This document shows positions 50,087-57,716 of a stretch of 64,000 nucleotides of DNA, one piece after another. The notes under the pieces are model-generated. The model worked only from the letters and a program-made list of their open reading frames with translations, was not told the DNA's origin and searched no databases. This DNA comes from an uncultured Eubacteriales bacterium (GTDB taxonomy: Bacteria > Bacillota > Clostridia > Oscillospirales > Acutalibacteraceae): positions 1-64,000 of the forward strand of contig CAKUUD010000001.1 of the NCBI GenBank assembly GCA_934692675.1, in the 5' to 3' direction. The position numbers were made by a program, and so were the translations under genes. Position 1 is the stretch's first letter, and every line of letters starts with the position of its first letter.

Positions 50087-50125
50087 AATTCACAGAAAAG
50101 TTATGCTTCTCTGTGAATTTATATT
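50087..50125. terminator. Bidirectional terminator between rluB and ndk
   Basis: AATTCACAGA/TCTGTGAATT outer stem with inner AAG/CTT across one mismatch, loop TTATG, T-rich on both strands. Confidence 0.85.
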
Positions 50126-50135
50126 TTATTTTAAA

Positions 50136-50549
50136 TTAAGCATTTTCTCCAAAAAATCTTTTGATTTCGATTTCTCCATTTTCCGGTGAATCAGAACCGT
50201 GTACGATGTTTTCAGCAGTGCTCATTGCAAAGTCTCCACGGATAGTTCCAGCAGTAGCTTCTTCAAATTTAGTAGCTCCCATTAATATTCTCATGCCTTT
50301 TACTACGTTTTCACCTTCAACAATCATGCCAACAACAGGTCCGGATGTCATGTAGCTTACTATTTCAGGGAAAAACGGGCGATCTGCTATATGAGCGTAA
50401 TGCTCGCGAAGAATTTTTTCATCAAGATTCATCATTTTGATATTTGAAATGGTGTAACCTTTCCTTTCGATTCTTGATATTACTTTTCCCATTAATTTTC
50501 TTTTTACGCAATCAGGTTTCAGCATGATATAAGTTCTTTCAACTGCCAT
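50136..50549 (-). CDS. ndk: Nucleoside diphosphate kinase
   Basis: 137 residues. VERTYIMLKPDCVKRKLMGK, then the P-loop-like NIVHGSDSPENGEIEIKRFF with the catalytic His. Balances NTP pools. Start ATG 50549 follows AAAGAGG; the longer frame runs through the leader hairpin and is not coding. Confidence 0.95.
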   Translation of the reverse strand: MAVERTYIMLKPDCVKRKLMGKVISRIERKGYTISNIKMMNLDEKILREHYAHIADRPFFPEIVSYMTSGPVVGMIVEGENVVKGMRILMGATKFEEATAGTIRGDFAMSTAENIVHGSDSPENGEIEIKRFFGENA

Positions 50550-50572
50550 TTTATTACCTCTTTCCAAAATTT

Positions 50573-50606
50573 TTGCCGATTTTGACTTTTTACAGTCAAT
50601 CGGCAA
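50573..50606 (-). promoter_or_regulatory. Stem-loop in the ndk leader
   Basis: TTGCCGAT/ATCGGCAA arms with an inner GACT/AGTC pairing, immediately upstream of the ndk ribosome site. On the minus strand it is followed by AAATTTTGG, so it may be an attenuator or a translation-control element; no ligand family recognised. Confidence 0.4.
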
Positions 50607-50654
50607 TTTATGTATACTATTTTAAGCTATATTAAATGTATTGTCAAATATGTT

Positions 50655-51245
50655 TTATAGGCGAATCCATTCTTCTCTTATTTGATATCCTTGAGGATGA
50701 GCGCAAACTGTGCAAATTTTCGGAGCTGATTTACTTGCTACGATTTCTCCGCAGTTTAAGCAAATCCAGCGTTCTTCCTTGCTTGATTCAAATAAAGTTC
50801 CGTTTTCGATGTTTTCGATCAGTTTATTAAACCTGTCACCGTGAACTTTTTCTATTTTTGACACTTTCATGAATATGTCAGCTATATCATCGAATCCTTC
50901 AGACTTAGCTTCCTCGCTGAAACTTTTGTACACATCGTTGTATTCTTCATATTCGTTATTTTTTGCGCATTTCAGGAGGTCCAAAGTGTTATTATATAAA
51001 TCTATTGGATAACCGCCCTCGATTTTTATGTTTTCTCCGCAAAAAGGTGCTAATTTTTTGTAGAATAATTTTGCGTGTTCTTTTTCTTGATTTGCAGTGA
51101 AAGTAAATATCTTCCCGATGATTTGCAAACCGTCTTTTTCTGCTTGAGACGCCGCAAAAGTATAGCGGTTGCGCGCTTGGCTTTCTCCTGCAAAAGCTTT
51201 TAGTAAATTAATTTTTGTGTTACTGTTTTCAAATTTTATAGACAT
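50655..51245 (-). CDS. rbr: Rubrerythrin
   Basis: 196 residues. Diiron four-helix domain with FAGESQARNRYTFAASQA, NQEKEHAKLFYK and KIEKVHGDRF, then a rubredoxin-like domain (CLNCGEIVASKSAPKICTVC then AHPQGY). Reduces hydrogen peroxide, protecting strict anaerobes from oxidative stress. Start ATG 51245 is chosen from AAGGAATGATAA; the frame opens earlier without a site. Confidence 0.95.
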   Translation of the reverse strand: MSIKFENSNTKINLLKAFAGESQARNRYTFAASQAEKDGLQIIGKIFTFTANQEKEHAKLFYKKLAPFCGENIKIEGGYPIDLYNNTLDLLKCAKNNEYEEYNDVYKSFSEEAKSEGFDDIADIFMKVSKIEKVHGDRFNKLIENIENGTLFESSKEERWICLNCGEIVASKSAPKICTVCAHPQGYQIREEWIRL

Positions 51246-51331
51246 ATTTATCATTCCTTGATTCAAAAATTTTGCTTTTTAAAGCTACAAATTAAATATA
51301 TACATAATCAAAGATTATATCAAGAGCAATT

Positions 51332-52714
51332 TTAATTTTTTTCTTTTAGTTTTTCCACGATCATATTAGCGCATTTATACACGTTTCCGCCGCCCAAAGT
51401 TATTACCAAATCTCCATCTTCTGCGTTTTTAATAACGTAATCAGTTATTTCTTCGAACGTAGGAATATATATTGCGTTGCTCATTTTTTTAACCAAATCC
51501 TCCGAGTGAATTCCGTAAGTATTGGTTTCACGCACCGGCAATATTTCTGATATTATCACTTTTTCGGGCTGTGAAAGTGCCTCTGCAAATTCATTTAAAA
51601 ACATAGAAGTCCTTGAATATGTGTGTGGCTGGAATATAGCCCAAACTTTTTTGAACCCCATTTTGGTAGCAGCATTTAGAGTGGTGTTGATTTCTGTAGG
51701 ATGGTGCGCAAAATCGTCCACGACAGTTACGCCGCCTATTGTACCTAAATTTTCAAATCTTCTATGCACGCCCTTGAAATTATTAAGACTTTTTTCTATA
51801 TTTTTTATTTCTGCTCCCAATTCCATGCAAGTTATTAAACATGCTAAAGCGTTAAACATATTATGTTTTCCCGGAACAGATAACGAAATGTGAGAAATTT
51901 TTTCTGTGCCTTTGTACACATCAAATTCAGCACATTGTAATTTATTGAAAACTATATTTTCTGCGTAAAAATCATTATCATGGGATGTTCCGAAAAATAA
52001 AGTTTTTGTCGGTACATCTTTTAATATATCTCGGATATTTTTATCATCACCATTGGCAATTATAAGCCTTTTAGTTTGTAATGCAAATTTTTTGAAAGAA
52101 TTTTTTACATTTTCCAAAGACCCAAAATAATCCAAGTGGTCTGCTTCTACATTTGTTATGATAGAAATTGCAGGATAGAGCTGTAAAAAACTATCTACAT
52201 ACTCGCAAGCTTCGGCTACTATTATGTCCGACTTCCCGCAGCAGCTGTTTGATTTAATTTTCGGAAGTGTCCCTCCGATTACGGCAGTAGGGTCTTTCCC
52301 GAGGTCTAAAAGGGTAGACGCTATCATAGAAGTCGTAGTGGTCTTTCCGTGAGTGCCCGAAACTCCTATCGAATTATTATATTTATTGAAAATTATCCCC
52401 AGCATTACGCTTCGTTCAATTATTGGGATGTTTTTTGATTTTGCGGCAACTATTTCAGGGTTCGTTTCTTTTATTGCTGCCGAAAATACCACCAAATCTT
52501 GGTCTGTTATGTTTTCTTCGCTTTGCTTAGATTTTACATCTATTCCCAAAGCTTTTACTTTTTCCAGCGTATCTGAAGGGTATATATCTGAACCTGTTAT
52601 AATGAAGCCTTTGGAATGCAAAATACTCGCGAGGGGGAACATGCCTGATCCTCCGATACCTATAAAGTGAATTTTCTTTATATTTTCAAGGCTTTTAATG
52701 TTACTGCTTTTCAT
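51332..52714 (-). CDS. murC: UDP-N-acetylmuramate-L-alanine ligase
   Basis: 460 residues. FIGIGGSGMFPLASI (UDP-binding), VSGTHGKTTTTSMIA (ATP P-loop), EACEYVDSF, ANGDDKN, VDDFAHHPTEI and FQPHTYSRT. Adds L-Ala to UDP-MurNAc, the first step of the peptide stem. AAAGAGG before ATG; 5 bp after the upstream gene, so cotranscribed with it. Confidence 0.96.
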   Translation of the reverse strand: MKSSNIKSLENIKKIHFIGIGGSGMFPLASILHSKGFIITGSDIYPSDTLEKVKALGIDVKSKQSEENITDQDLVVFSAAIKETNPEIVAAKSKNIPIIERSVMLGIIFNKYNNSIGVSGTHGKTTTTSMIASTLLDLGKDPTAVIGGTLPKIKSNSCCGKSDIIVAEACEYVDSFLQLYPAISIITNVEADHLDYFGSLENVKNSFKKFALQTKRLIIANGDDKNIRDILKDVPTKTLFFGTSHDNDFYAENIVFNKLQCAEFDVYKGTEKISHISLSVPGKHNMFNALACLITCMELGAEIKNIEKSLNNFKGVHRRFENLGTIGGVTVVDDFAHHPTEINTTLNAATKMGFKKVWAIFQPHTYSRTSMFLNEFAEALSQPEKVIISEILPVRETNTYGIHSEDLVKKMSNAIYIPTFEEITDYVIKNAEDGDLVITLGGGNVYKCANMIVEKLKEKN

Positions 52715-52719
52715 TGTGA

Positions 52720-53400
52720 TTACCTCTTTATATTATAGTTATATTTTTTTCTTTTTGAGTACGAATGTTTGCTTTTGGTGGCGGGCTGATATCCTTTTGG
52801 TATCCTAAGATTTGCTACAATTACTCTAATTATTATAAATAATCCACTTAGCACAAGTGCACACGAAATACAGGCCTTTAAAAGGTCTTTCTTTTCCGAT
52901 GTAATAAAATTTTTCATAAAACTTGCGTCAGTGTCGACTTCGGATTCATCTACTTCGGGTAAATCTATTTCCGATAGAACATTATTTTTCTGAGGTTCTG
53001 CTTCTTCTGGTTTCTCTCCTTCGCCCAAAAGGCCGGAATCTCCTTCCGAAGGTACAGCGCTTTCTTGCTTTTTAGTTTCTTTTGGCTGCTCTTTTTTTTC
53101 AGATTCTTCAGGCTTTTGCTCAGTTTCCGTAGAATTATTCTGCTGGGATTCTGCGGATTCTGAAGAAGATTGCTGATTTTGTGGCACAAATTTATTTTTT
53201 ATTTTAGGCGTTACTTTATCTTTTTTCGGTTCTTTTGGTGGGGGAATGGATTGTTTTAAATTTTCTTCTGTGTTATTTGTTGCAGAATTAGTATCTGGGC
53301 TGGCTTGTGAATTTTCATTTGCAAATACATTTGTAACTGGCAAAGCAAACAAAACAAAAATCACTGAGCACAAGCCAAGTTTATTTTTTATTTTTAGCAT
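52720..53400 (-). CDS. Secreted/membrane protein with Glu/Pro/Ser-rich stalk
   Basis: 226 residues. Signal peptide (SVIFVLFALPVTNVFANE), then a disordered S/E/P/K/Q-rich region of about 130 residues, one C-terminal membrane segment (ACISCALVLSGLFIIIRVIV) and a basic cytoplasmic tail (KSKHSYSKRKKYNYNIKR). A type I membrane protein with an extended outer stalk; no family recognised. A TATAAT element on the minus strand at 53465-53470 may start the murC transcript here. Confidence 0.7.
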   Translation of the reverse strand: MLKIKNKLGLCSVIFVLFALPVTNVFANENSQASPDTNSATNNTEENLKQSIPPPKEPKKDKVTPKIKNKFVPQNQQSSSESAESQQNNSTETEQKPEESEKKEQPKETKKQESAVPSEGDSGLLGEGEKPEEAEPQKNNVLSEIDLPEVDESEVDTDASFMKNFITSEKKDLLKACISCALVLSGLFIIIRVIVANLRIPKGYQPATKSKHSYSKRKKYNYNIKR

Positions 53401-53486
53401 TATTTTGTCCTCACTTATTATAAAATTTTACATCTTTTAGTTTCATTTTGTATTGTACGTTTCTATTATACCATTTTATAAGTTAA

Positions 53487-53699
53487 TTAGAAATTAAAAA
53501 TAAAATCTTTTCCCATAAAATGTAACGAAATAGATTTAGGTTTTAAATTTTCGTGTTCGTATATCAAAAAAGGCGTGTTTTTTTCTTCAATTATTTTATT
53601 TGAGTTTTTTTCTACTATCAATAATCCTGAAATCAATAATAAAATGTATCCTGTTGAAATTGCTGATAGCAAGTATGTTTTTAATCCTTTTTTATTCAT
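53487..53699 (-). CDS. Small membrane protein downstream of spoIIP
   Basis: 70 residues. One membrane segment (YLLSAISTGYILLLISGLLI) and a short extracytoplasmic tail. Starts 5 bp after the spoIIP stop with AAGGAT-type site, so cotranscribed with spoIIP. Unrecognised; may be a sporulation-associated partner. Confidence 0.6.
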   Translation of the reverse strand: MNKKGLKTYLLSAISTGYILLLISGLLIVEKNSNKIIEEKNTPFLIYEHENLKPKSISLHFMGKDFIFNF

Positions 53700-53704
53700 T
53701 TTTA

Positions 53705-54865
53705 TTATCCTTCTTTTTGTAAATCATTTAATAATTTAGAAAGCGACTCTCCAATCATTGTTCCTGTGTTTACTGCTTCTTCAAGCGTGTTAACATCGCT
53801 TCCTACTTCAATAAGAACCGATCCCGGGGTTAAATGTTCATTATATTTAACTTTTGCAAAATGCATAGGGCGAGTAATTCCCGGAAACATTGTTTCGCAG
53901 TATTTTTGAATTCTTAGCGCAAATCTTAAATTTTTTTCCCAATTAGGGAATCCCATTGAATTATCCGGGTCGCAACCAGATACAACCATCATTTGAGCTG
54001 CTTTTTTGTCCTTATACTTAAAAGTAGGCTTTATTTTTCCACTTTCTTTGGATCCCAGACTATCTCTATGAATATCAATTACAACTTGTAAAGATGGGTA
54101 TTTTTCTAAATTCTTTTTGATGGTTTCGGCAGCTCGATTGTACGAGCCGTTATAAGACGGGGTATCGTGATAGGTCATATCATGAACAGTATTTATGCCG
54201 TTTTCTATTAGCTTATCAGTAATTGCTTGGCCTACACGTGTTACATTGTTATTGTCGTTTAATGAGCGGGGATAAAAACTTTCATAGAAGAATCCCAGGT
54301 CTTTTTTCATGTACGATTCAGAAGTATGAGTGTGAAAAATCAACACTTGAGGCTTATCATTTTTTTTGATATTTATCTCCGGTTTTAAACTTAATTCATG
54401 AGCTATGTCGATATCTTGACCGGTTGTGTTTTTTACATAAAAGTTTTCGAATTTAGAACCTCCCGATTTAAATTCGCTTTCTATTATTTTATATTTTTTT
54501 TCATTTTCGGAATGAACCTCGTCATCGTCTTTATCATCATTAACGGCCGGCAAATCCATGTCTGAGGTTTGTATTTCGGGCGATTTTTTTTCGGGCAGAG
54601 GTTCCTCCGGTTTATTGGTATTATTTCCTGCTTCGAAGTATATATTACTTTTATTTTTGCTTTTGGAAAACCAGCTAGAAAATTTTGGGACAGAAATCTC
54701 GCTACCAAATACAGATTTCGCCGCCAAAAAATCAATATTGTTAAGGCTAAAGCTTGAATAGTTTTTTATTTTTCCGAATAAGCATCCCGAAGAGATAAGC
54801 ACAGATGCGGTTGCCAATAAGTTGGCAGAAAAACAAACAATCCTTTTTTTTAATACATCGTTCAT
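53705..54865 (-). CDS. spoIIP: Stage II sporulation protein P
   Basis: 386 residues. N-terminal membrane anchor (SANLLATASVLISSGCLF), a variable linker, then the amidase/endopeptidase domain: LIFHTHTSESYM (zinc His), NVTRVGQAITDKLIENGI, HDMTYHDTPSYNGSYNRA, QVVIDIHRDSL (zinc His), MHFAKVKYNEHLTPGSVLIE with the catalytic Glu. Degrades septal peptidoglycan during engulfment with SpoIID. GGAGG lies 10 nt before ATG 54865; an in-frame TTG at 54886 overlaps that site. Confidence 0.93.
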   Translation of the reverse strand: MNDVLKKRIVCFSANLLATASVLISSGCLFGKIKNYSSFSLNNIDFLAAKSVFGSEISVPKFSSWFSKSKNKSNIYFEAGNNTNKPEEPLPEKKSPEIQTSDMDLPAVNDDKDDDEVHSENEKKYKIIESEFKSGGSKFENFYVKNTTGQDIDIAHELSLKPEINIKKNDKPQVLIFHTHTSESYMKKDLGFFYESFYPRSLNDNNNVTRVGQAITDKLIENGINTVHDMTYHDTPSYNGSYNRAAETIKKNLEKYPSLQVVIDIHRDSLGSKESGKIKPTFKYKDKKAAQMMVVSGCDPDNSMGFPNWEKNLRFALRIQKYCETMFPGITRPMHFAKVKYNEHLTPGSVLIEVGSDVNTLEEAVNTGTMIGESLSKLLNDLQKEG

Positions 54866-54967
54866 ATAGACATGTCCTCCAAACAATTGCGTTTATTAAT
54901 TTTTATTAAGCCTATGTCCCGGATATTCAATTTTTTGAAATTTTATTTTAAAAATATTATTTAATAA

Positions 54968-54996
54968 TTGACATAAATAGTGCGGTTTGGTATAAT
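54968..54996 (+). promoter_or_regulatory. Promoter of tRNA-Gln
   Basis: Consensus TTGACA (54968-54973), 17-nt spacer, TATAAT (54991-54996), 14 nt before the tRNA. Confidence 0.9.
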
Positions 54997-55010
54997 GCTT
55001 GTATGAAGAT

Positions 55011-55084
55011 TGCGGAATGGTGTAACGGTAGCACAGCAGACTCTGACTCTGTTTGTGAGGGTTCGAATCCTTCTTCCGCAGCCA
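55011..55084 (+). tRNA. tRNA-Gln (anticodon CTG)
   Basis: 74 nt with encoded CCA. Acceptor TGCGGAA/TTCCGCA, anticodon stem GCAGA/TCTGT with loop CTCTGAC, T loop TTCGAAT. Confidence 0.94.
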
Positions 55085-55117
55085 TGTTTTCGATTGATAC
55101 TGCGAAAGGATTTTCCT

Positions 55118-55315
55118 ATGAAAAGTAAAGAAACATTTTCTTTTATTTTGGATGTTTTAGTGATCATTTTGTTATCTACAGAGTTGTTTAGAAACTTTGT
55201 GAATCATGGAATTTGGGCAACAGGGACTATATTAAATTTAGTAGCTTCGGTTTGTTGGATTGTTCGGATTCTTTGTCGCATTTATTGTTGTAAGTATCAT
55301 AAGAAAACATTTTAA
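55118..55315 (+). CDS. Small membrane protein between tRNA-Gln and tRNA-Pro
   Basis: 65 residues. One hydrophobic stretch (FILDVLVIILLSTELF) and a second (TILNLVASVCWIVRILCRIY), ending basic (CCKYHKKTF). AAAGG 8 nt before ATG 55118. A longer frame starting within the tRNA is not coding. Probably cotranscribed with both tRNAs. No family recognised. Confidence 0.6.
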   Translation: MKSKETFSFILDVLVIILLSTELFRNFVNHGIWATGTILNLVASVCWIVRILCRIYCCKYHKKTF

Positions 55316-55321
55316 TAATTT

Positions 55322-55398
55322 CGAGGTGTAGCTCAGTTTGGTAGAGTGCTACGTTCGGGACGTAGATGCCGCAGGTTCAAGTCCTGTCACCTCGACCA
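55322..55398 (+). tRNA. tRNA-Pro (anticodon CGG)
   Basis: 77 nt with encoded CCA. Acceptor CGAGGTG/CACCTCG, anticodon stem CTACG/CGTAG with loop TTCGGGA, T loop TTCAAGT. Confidence 0.95.
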
Positions 55399-55409
55399 GT
55401 GTTGTATTT

Positions 55410-55438
55410 AGTCGATTGTTGTATAATCGGCTTTTTTG
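55410..55438 (+). terminator. Terminator after tRNA-Pro
   Basis: AGTCGATT/AATCGGCT (one T-G pair), 7-nt loop, then TTTTTTG. Confidence 0.85.
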
Positions 55439-55571
55439 TGTTTTATGCTTATATTTTACTTACTATAAAAATTTGACATAATTGACTTAAATAGGTCAAA
55501 TTATGGAAGCTTTCTCTGTATATATGGAAGGAAAAATTTCCTTAACATAATTATGGAGGTTAAAAATTAAC

Positions 55572-56168
55572 GTGTACATTAAAAAAGCTTATGGGTATGT
55601 GATAACCGAAAAAGACGCAATATCTATTATTAAAGGATTGCTTGATACTTACGACTCTCCGACGGTAGAAAGCGAAAATTGGAAGCATTGGGTAACGCAT
55701 ATTACCCCTACAACATGTGATCGCTGTAGAGATTTAAATGGCAAAATCTATTTTATAAACGATATTGATTTTGAAGAGCCGCCACTTCATCCGAATTGCA
55801 GATGTGAAGTATTACCAATGAAAGCAGTTATTGCCGGAAACGCAACAAAAGATGGAGAAAATGGTGCTGATTTTTGGATAAAATATTATGGAAAACTTCC
55901 TGATTATTATATTTCAAGTGAAGAATTGGAATTGTTAGGCTGGAAATGGGGAAAATCACCCAGAAAATTTGCACCGGGTAAAATGATAACTAAAGGTATA
56001 TATAAAAACAAGGATAAACATCTACCGGATGAATTGGGCAGAATATGGTATGAAGCTGACATAAATTACTACGAAGGTAAACGCAACAGGCACAGATTGT
56101 TATGGTCAAATGACGGATTAATATTTGTAACGTATGACCATTACGAAACGTTTTATGAAATAATCTAA
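55572..56168 (+). CDS. MuF-fragment/barnase fusion: ribonuclease toxin
   Basis: 198 residues. Residues about 1-85 resemble the C-terminal end of phage head-morphogenesis (SPP1 gp7/MuF) proteins: WVTHITPTTCDRCRDLNGKI then PPLHPNCRCEVLP. Residues about 95-198 are a barnase domain: YGKLPDYYISSEELELLGW, APGKMITKGIYKNKDKHLPD, WYEADINYYEGKRNRHRLLW, and VTYDHYETFYEII. The catalytic Glu (of YEADINY), Arg (of RHRLLW) and His (of DHYETF) are conserved. MuF-linked toxins are known polymorphic effectors of temperate phages. Here the MuF part is truncated, no signal peptide is present, and an in-frame stop at 55548 closes the frame upstream. Start GTG 55572 lies 12 nt after GGAGG. Confidence 0.85.
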   Translation: MYIKKAYGYVITEKDAISIIKGLLDTYDSPTVESENWKHWVTHITPTTCDRCRDLNGKIYFINDIDFEEPPLHPNCRCEVLPMKAVIAGNATKDGENGADFWIKYYGKLPDYYISSEELELLGWKWGKSPRKFAPGKMITKGIYKNKDKHLPDELGRIWYEADINYYEGKRNRHRLLWSNDGLIFVTYDHYETFYEII

Positions 56169-56181
56169 GGAGATAATAGTT

Positions 56182-56502
56182 ATGAGAAAAAAAGAATTGA
56201 AGAAAATTAATAAAACGCCTAAAATAATAAAATTAAATTTAACGGGGTGCAAGTCCTTATCAGAAATTCACGAAAGAATTCAAAAAACTTTTGGATTTCC
56301 TGAATGGTACGGTAAAAATTGGAGTGCTTTTTGGGATTTACTTTGGAGTGAATGTGATGCTGATAAGGTTGAAATATTTGGTGAACATACGTTGGAAAGC
56401 AAATTTAACAATTATTTAAAAATAGTCCATAATATATTAGATGATTTAGTGGATGATCGAGCAAATTCTGGTTATCTTTTCGAATATGAAATAATAGATT
56501 AA
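56182..56502 (+). CDS. Barstar-family ribonuclease inhibitor
   Basis: 106 residues. IIKLNLTGCKSLSEIHERIQ, then FPEWYGKNWSAFWDLLW, the hallmark barstar helix that plugs the barnase active site, and a C-terminal LKIVHNILDDLVDDRANSG. AAGGAG before ATG; 13 bp after the barnase gene, the expected antidote arrangement. Neutralises the upstream RNase in the cytoplasm. Confidence 0.92.
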   Translation: MRKKELKKINKTPKIIKLNLTGCKSLSEIHERIQKTFGFPEWYGKNWSAFWDLLWSECDADKVEIFGEHTLESKFNNYLKIVHNILDDLVDDRANSGYLFEYEIID

Positions 56503-57085
56503 AAATGTAAACATTACTATCGACTACAAATGGCTTAAATACTGAGTTTCTCTATGACCTATAAGACAAGTCGTACCAGGTAGCACCTGGAGGCAATTCG
56601 CGTGTGAAGCTAAAAGTAAATTGTTTTCTTTTACGCTCGCGTTTTCAGCTTTCGGGTCCCTATTGATTATTCGTACCATTCAAGGTATTTGTTTACATAA
56701 TATTTCAGCCCAGCGTTGCTGAGCTGTTTTTTTTATTTTAATATTTTAGCCGCTAATTTTAGCGGCTTTTTGTGTGTAAAAAGCCACACGATTATCGTGT
56801 GGCTTAGTAAATCTTAAGCGATGTAGAAACAGCATAAAAACTCCTTTTGATGCAGAATATAGTAACGGAGCGGTTTAGAATTTGTTAAATAAAACATCAA
56901 AAGGAGGACATTCAAAACGAATGACATATATAGTTTATCACGTACAAAGAAAAACTGCAAATAGTAACAAGTAACAATCTTTTTCCAAGTACTAAATCGT
57001 ACCAGCCTCCTTTAAAGGCGGTAAGTAGGCTCATCAAAGAAATACCCCCAGCTGGGCTGGGGGATGTTTATTGTATATTTTAAAA
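56503..57085. other. Non-coding region rich in hairpins
   Basis: About 580 bp without a credible gene. Contents: a copy of the 29-bp sequence from beside tRNA-Leu (56575-56603); plus-strand terminator-like hairpins at 56706-56734 (CAGCCCAGC/GCTGAGCTG, then eight T) and 56748-56772 (AGCCGCT/AGCGGCT, then five T); an 11-bp hairpin at 56781-56805 whose T tract is on the minus strand; a 12-bp inverted repeat (56841-56852 and 56895-56906); and CCCCCAGC/GCTGGGGG at 57045-57063, which probably ends the minus-strand toxin operon. Two tiny frames with ribosome sites face outward from the inverted repeat: 56746-56835 minus (29 codons) and 56921-56974 plus (17 codons). Probably debris of a mobile element or undescribed small RNAs. 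Confidence 0.5.
56841..56906. repeat. 12-bp inverted repeat with outward ribosome sites
   Basis: CTCCTTTTGATG and CATCAAAAGGAG flank 42 bp. Each arm reads as AAAAGGAG pointing outward, toward a short ATG frame on either side. Confidence 0.55.
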
Positions 57086-57092
57086 TTATATT

Positions 57093-57686
57093 TTATTTAA
57101 ATCCATAAGCTTTATGCCACTTAATGCCATAAATATCGTCCTCGTCAAAACGTTCACGCAAGAAACTGCAGTCGCCTTCCCAATCGTTATAGTACAAAAA
57201 CCAATTTTCGTTAATTCGCTCTGATAAACACTGTCTACGTTTTTCATCAGGTTTTTGATTGATCCAAAAATAAGTTCTGCCATCATTGGTAATTTCTTTA
57301 ATTTCTTCATACTCTGTATCCATGTATATCGTCTTTAAAGGAACACCTTGATCAGTGTAATAGACTCCCCAATCTTGTCCCCAACTTATAGCCGTACTCC
57401 AATTGCCACACATGAATTTAACTATGTTGGCTTTTTCCCAAGTATTGGGCAATCTAGGGTTATTGTATGAAATGTGAATTACTTTGTCTAAAGTAATTCC
57501 ATCAGCAGATTGATTTTTTAATATCAAATTTTTGGTGTCTTCTAAAAGATTTTTGTTTTCTGAAAAATAATTATTCATATCCTGTCTTGCTTGACGAAAA
57601 TCTCCGTAAGAATTATCTTGCATGCACCCGGATAATAAAAAGCACATAAACATAGCACTAAAAAATAATATTACATACTTTTTCAT
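57093..57686 (-). CDS. Lipoprotein, candidate immunity protein
   Basis: 197 residues. Lipobox CFLLSGCMQDN gives a lipidated Cys at residue 21. The mature part is acidic and aromatic (GNWSTAISWGQDWGVYYTDQ, WFLYYNDWEGDCSFLRERF). AAAGGAG before ATG; 30 bp downstream of the putative toxin on the same strand. Position makes it a candidate immunity protein, acting on the outer membrane face; no family match recognised, so this is inference only. Confidence 0.65.
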   Translation of the reverse strand: MKKYVILFFSAMFMCFLLSGCMQDNSYGDFRQARQDMNNYFSENKNLLEDTKNLILKNQSADGITLDKVIHISYNNPRLPNTWEKANIVKFMCGNWSTAISWGQDWGVYYTDQGVPLKTIYMDTEYEEIKEITNDGRTYFWINQKPDEKRRQCLSERINENWFLYYNDWEGDCSFLRERFDEDDIYGIKWHKAYGFK

Positions 57687-57716
57687 ATTTGGTCTCCTTT
57701 AAGAGGCGATTTTAAT

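Noticed and set aside
55010..55117. Frame beginning inside tRNA-Gln
   Set aside because: It is an accidental extension of the 65-residue protein; the ribosome site and ATG at 55118 are clear.
56575..56603. Truncated tRNA gene at the 29-bp repeat
   Set aside because: No T loop or acceptor pairing precedes the ACCA, so it is not a tRNA remnant in itself.
56503..57085. CRISPR array or complete insertion sequence
   Set aside because: No regularly spaced direct repeats and no transposase frame; only hairpins and one inverted repeat.
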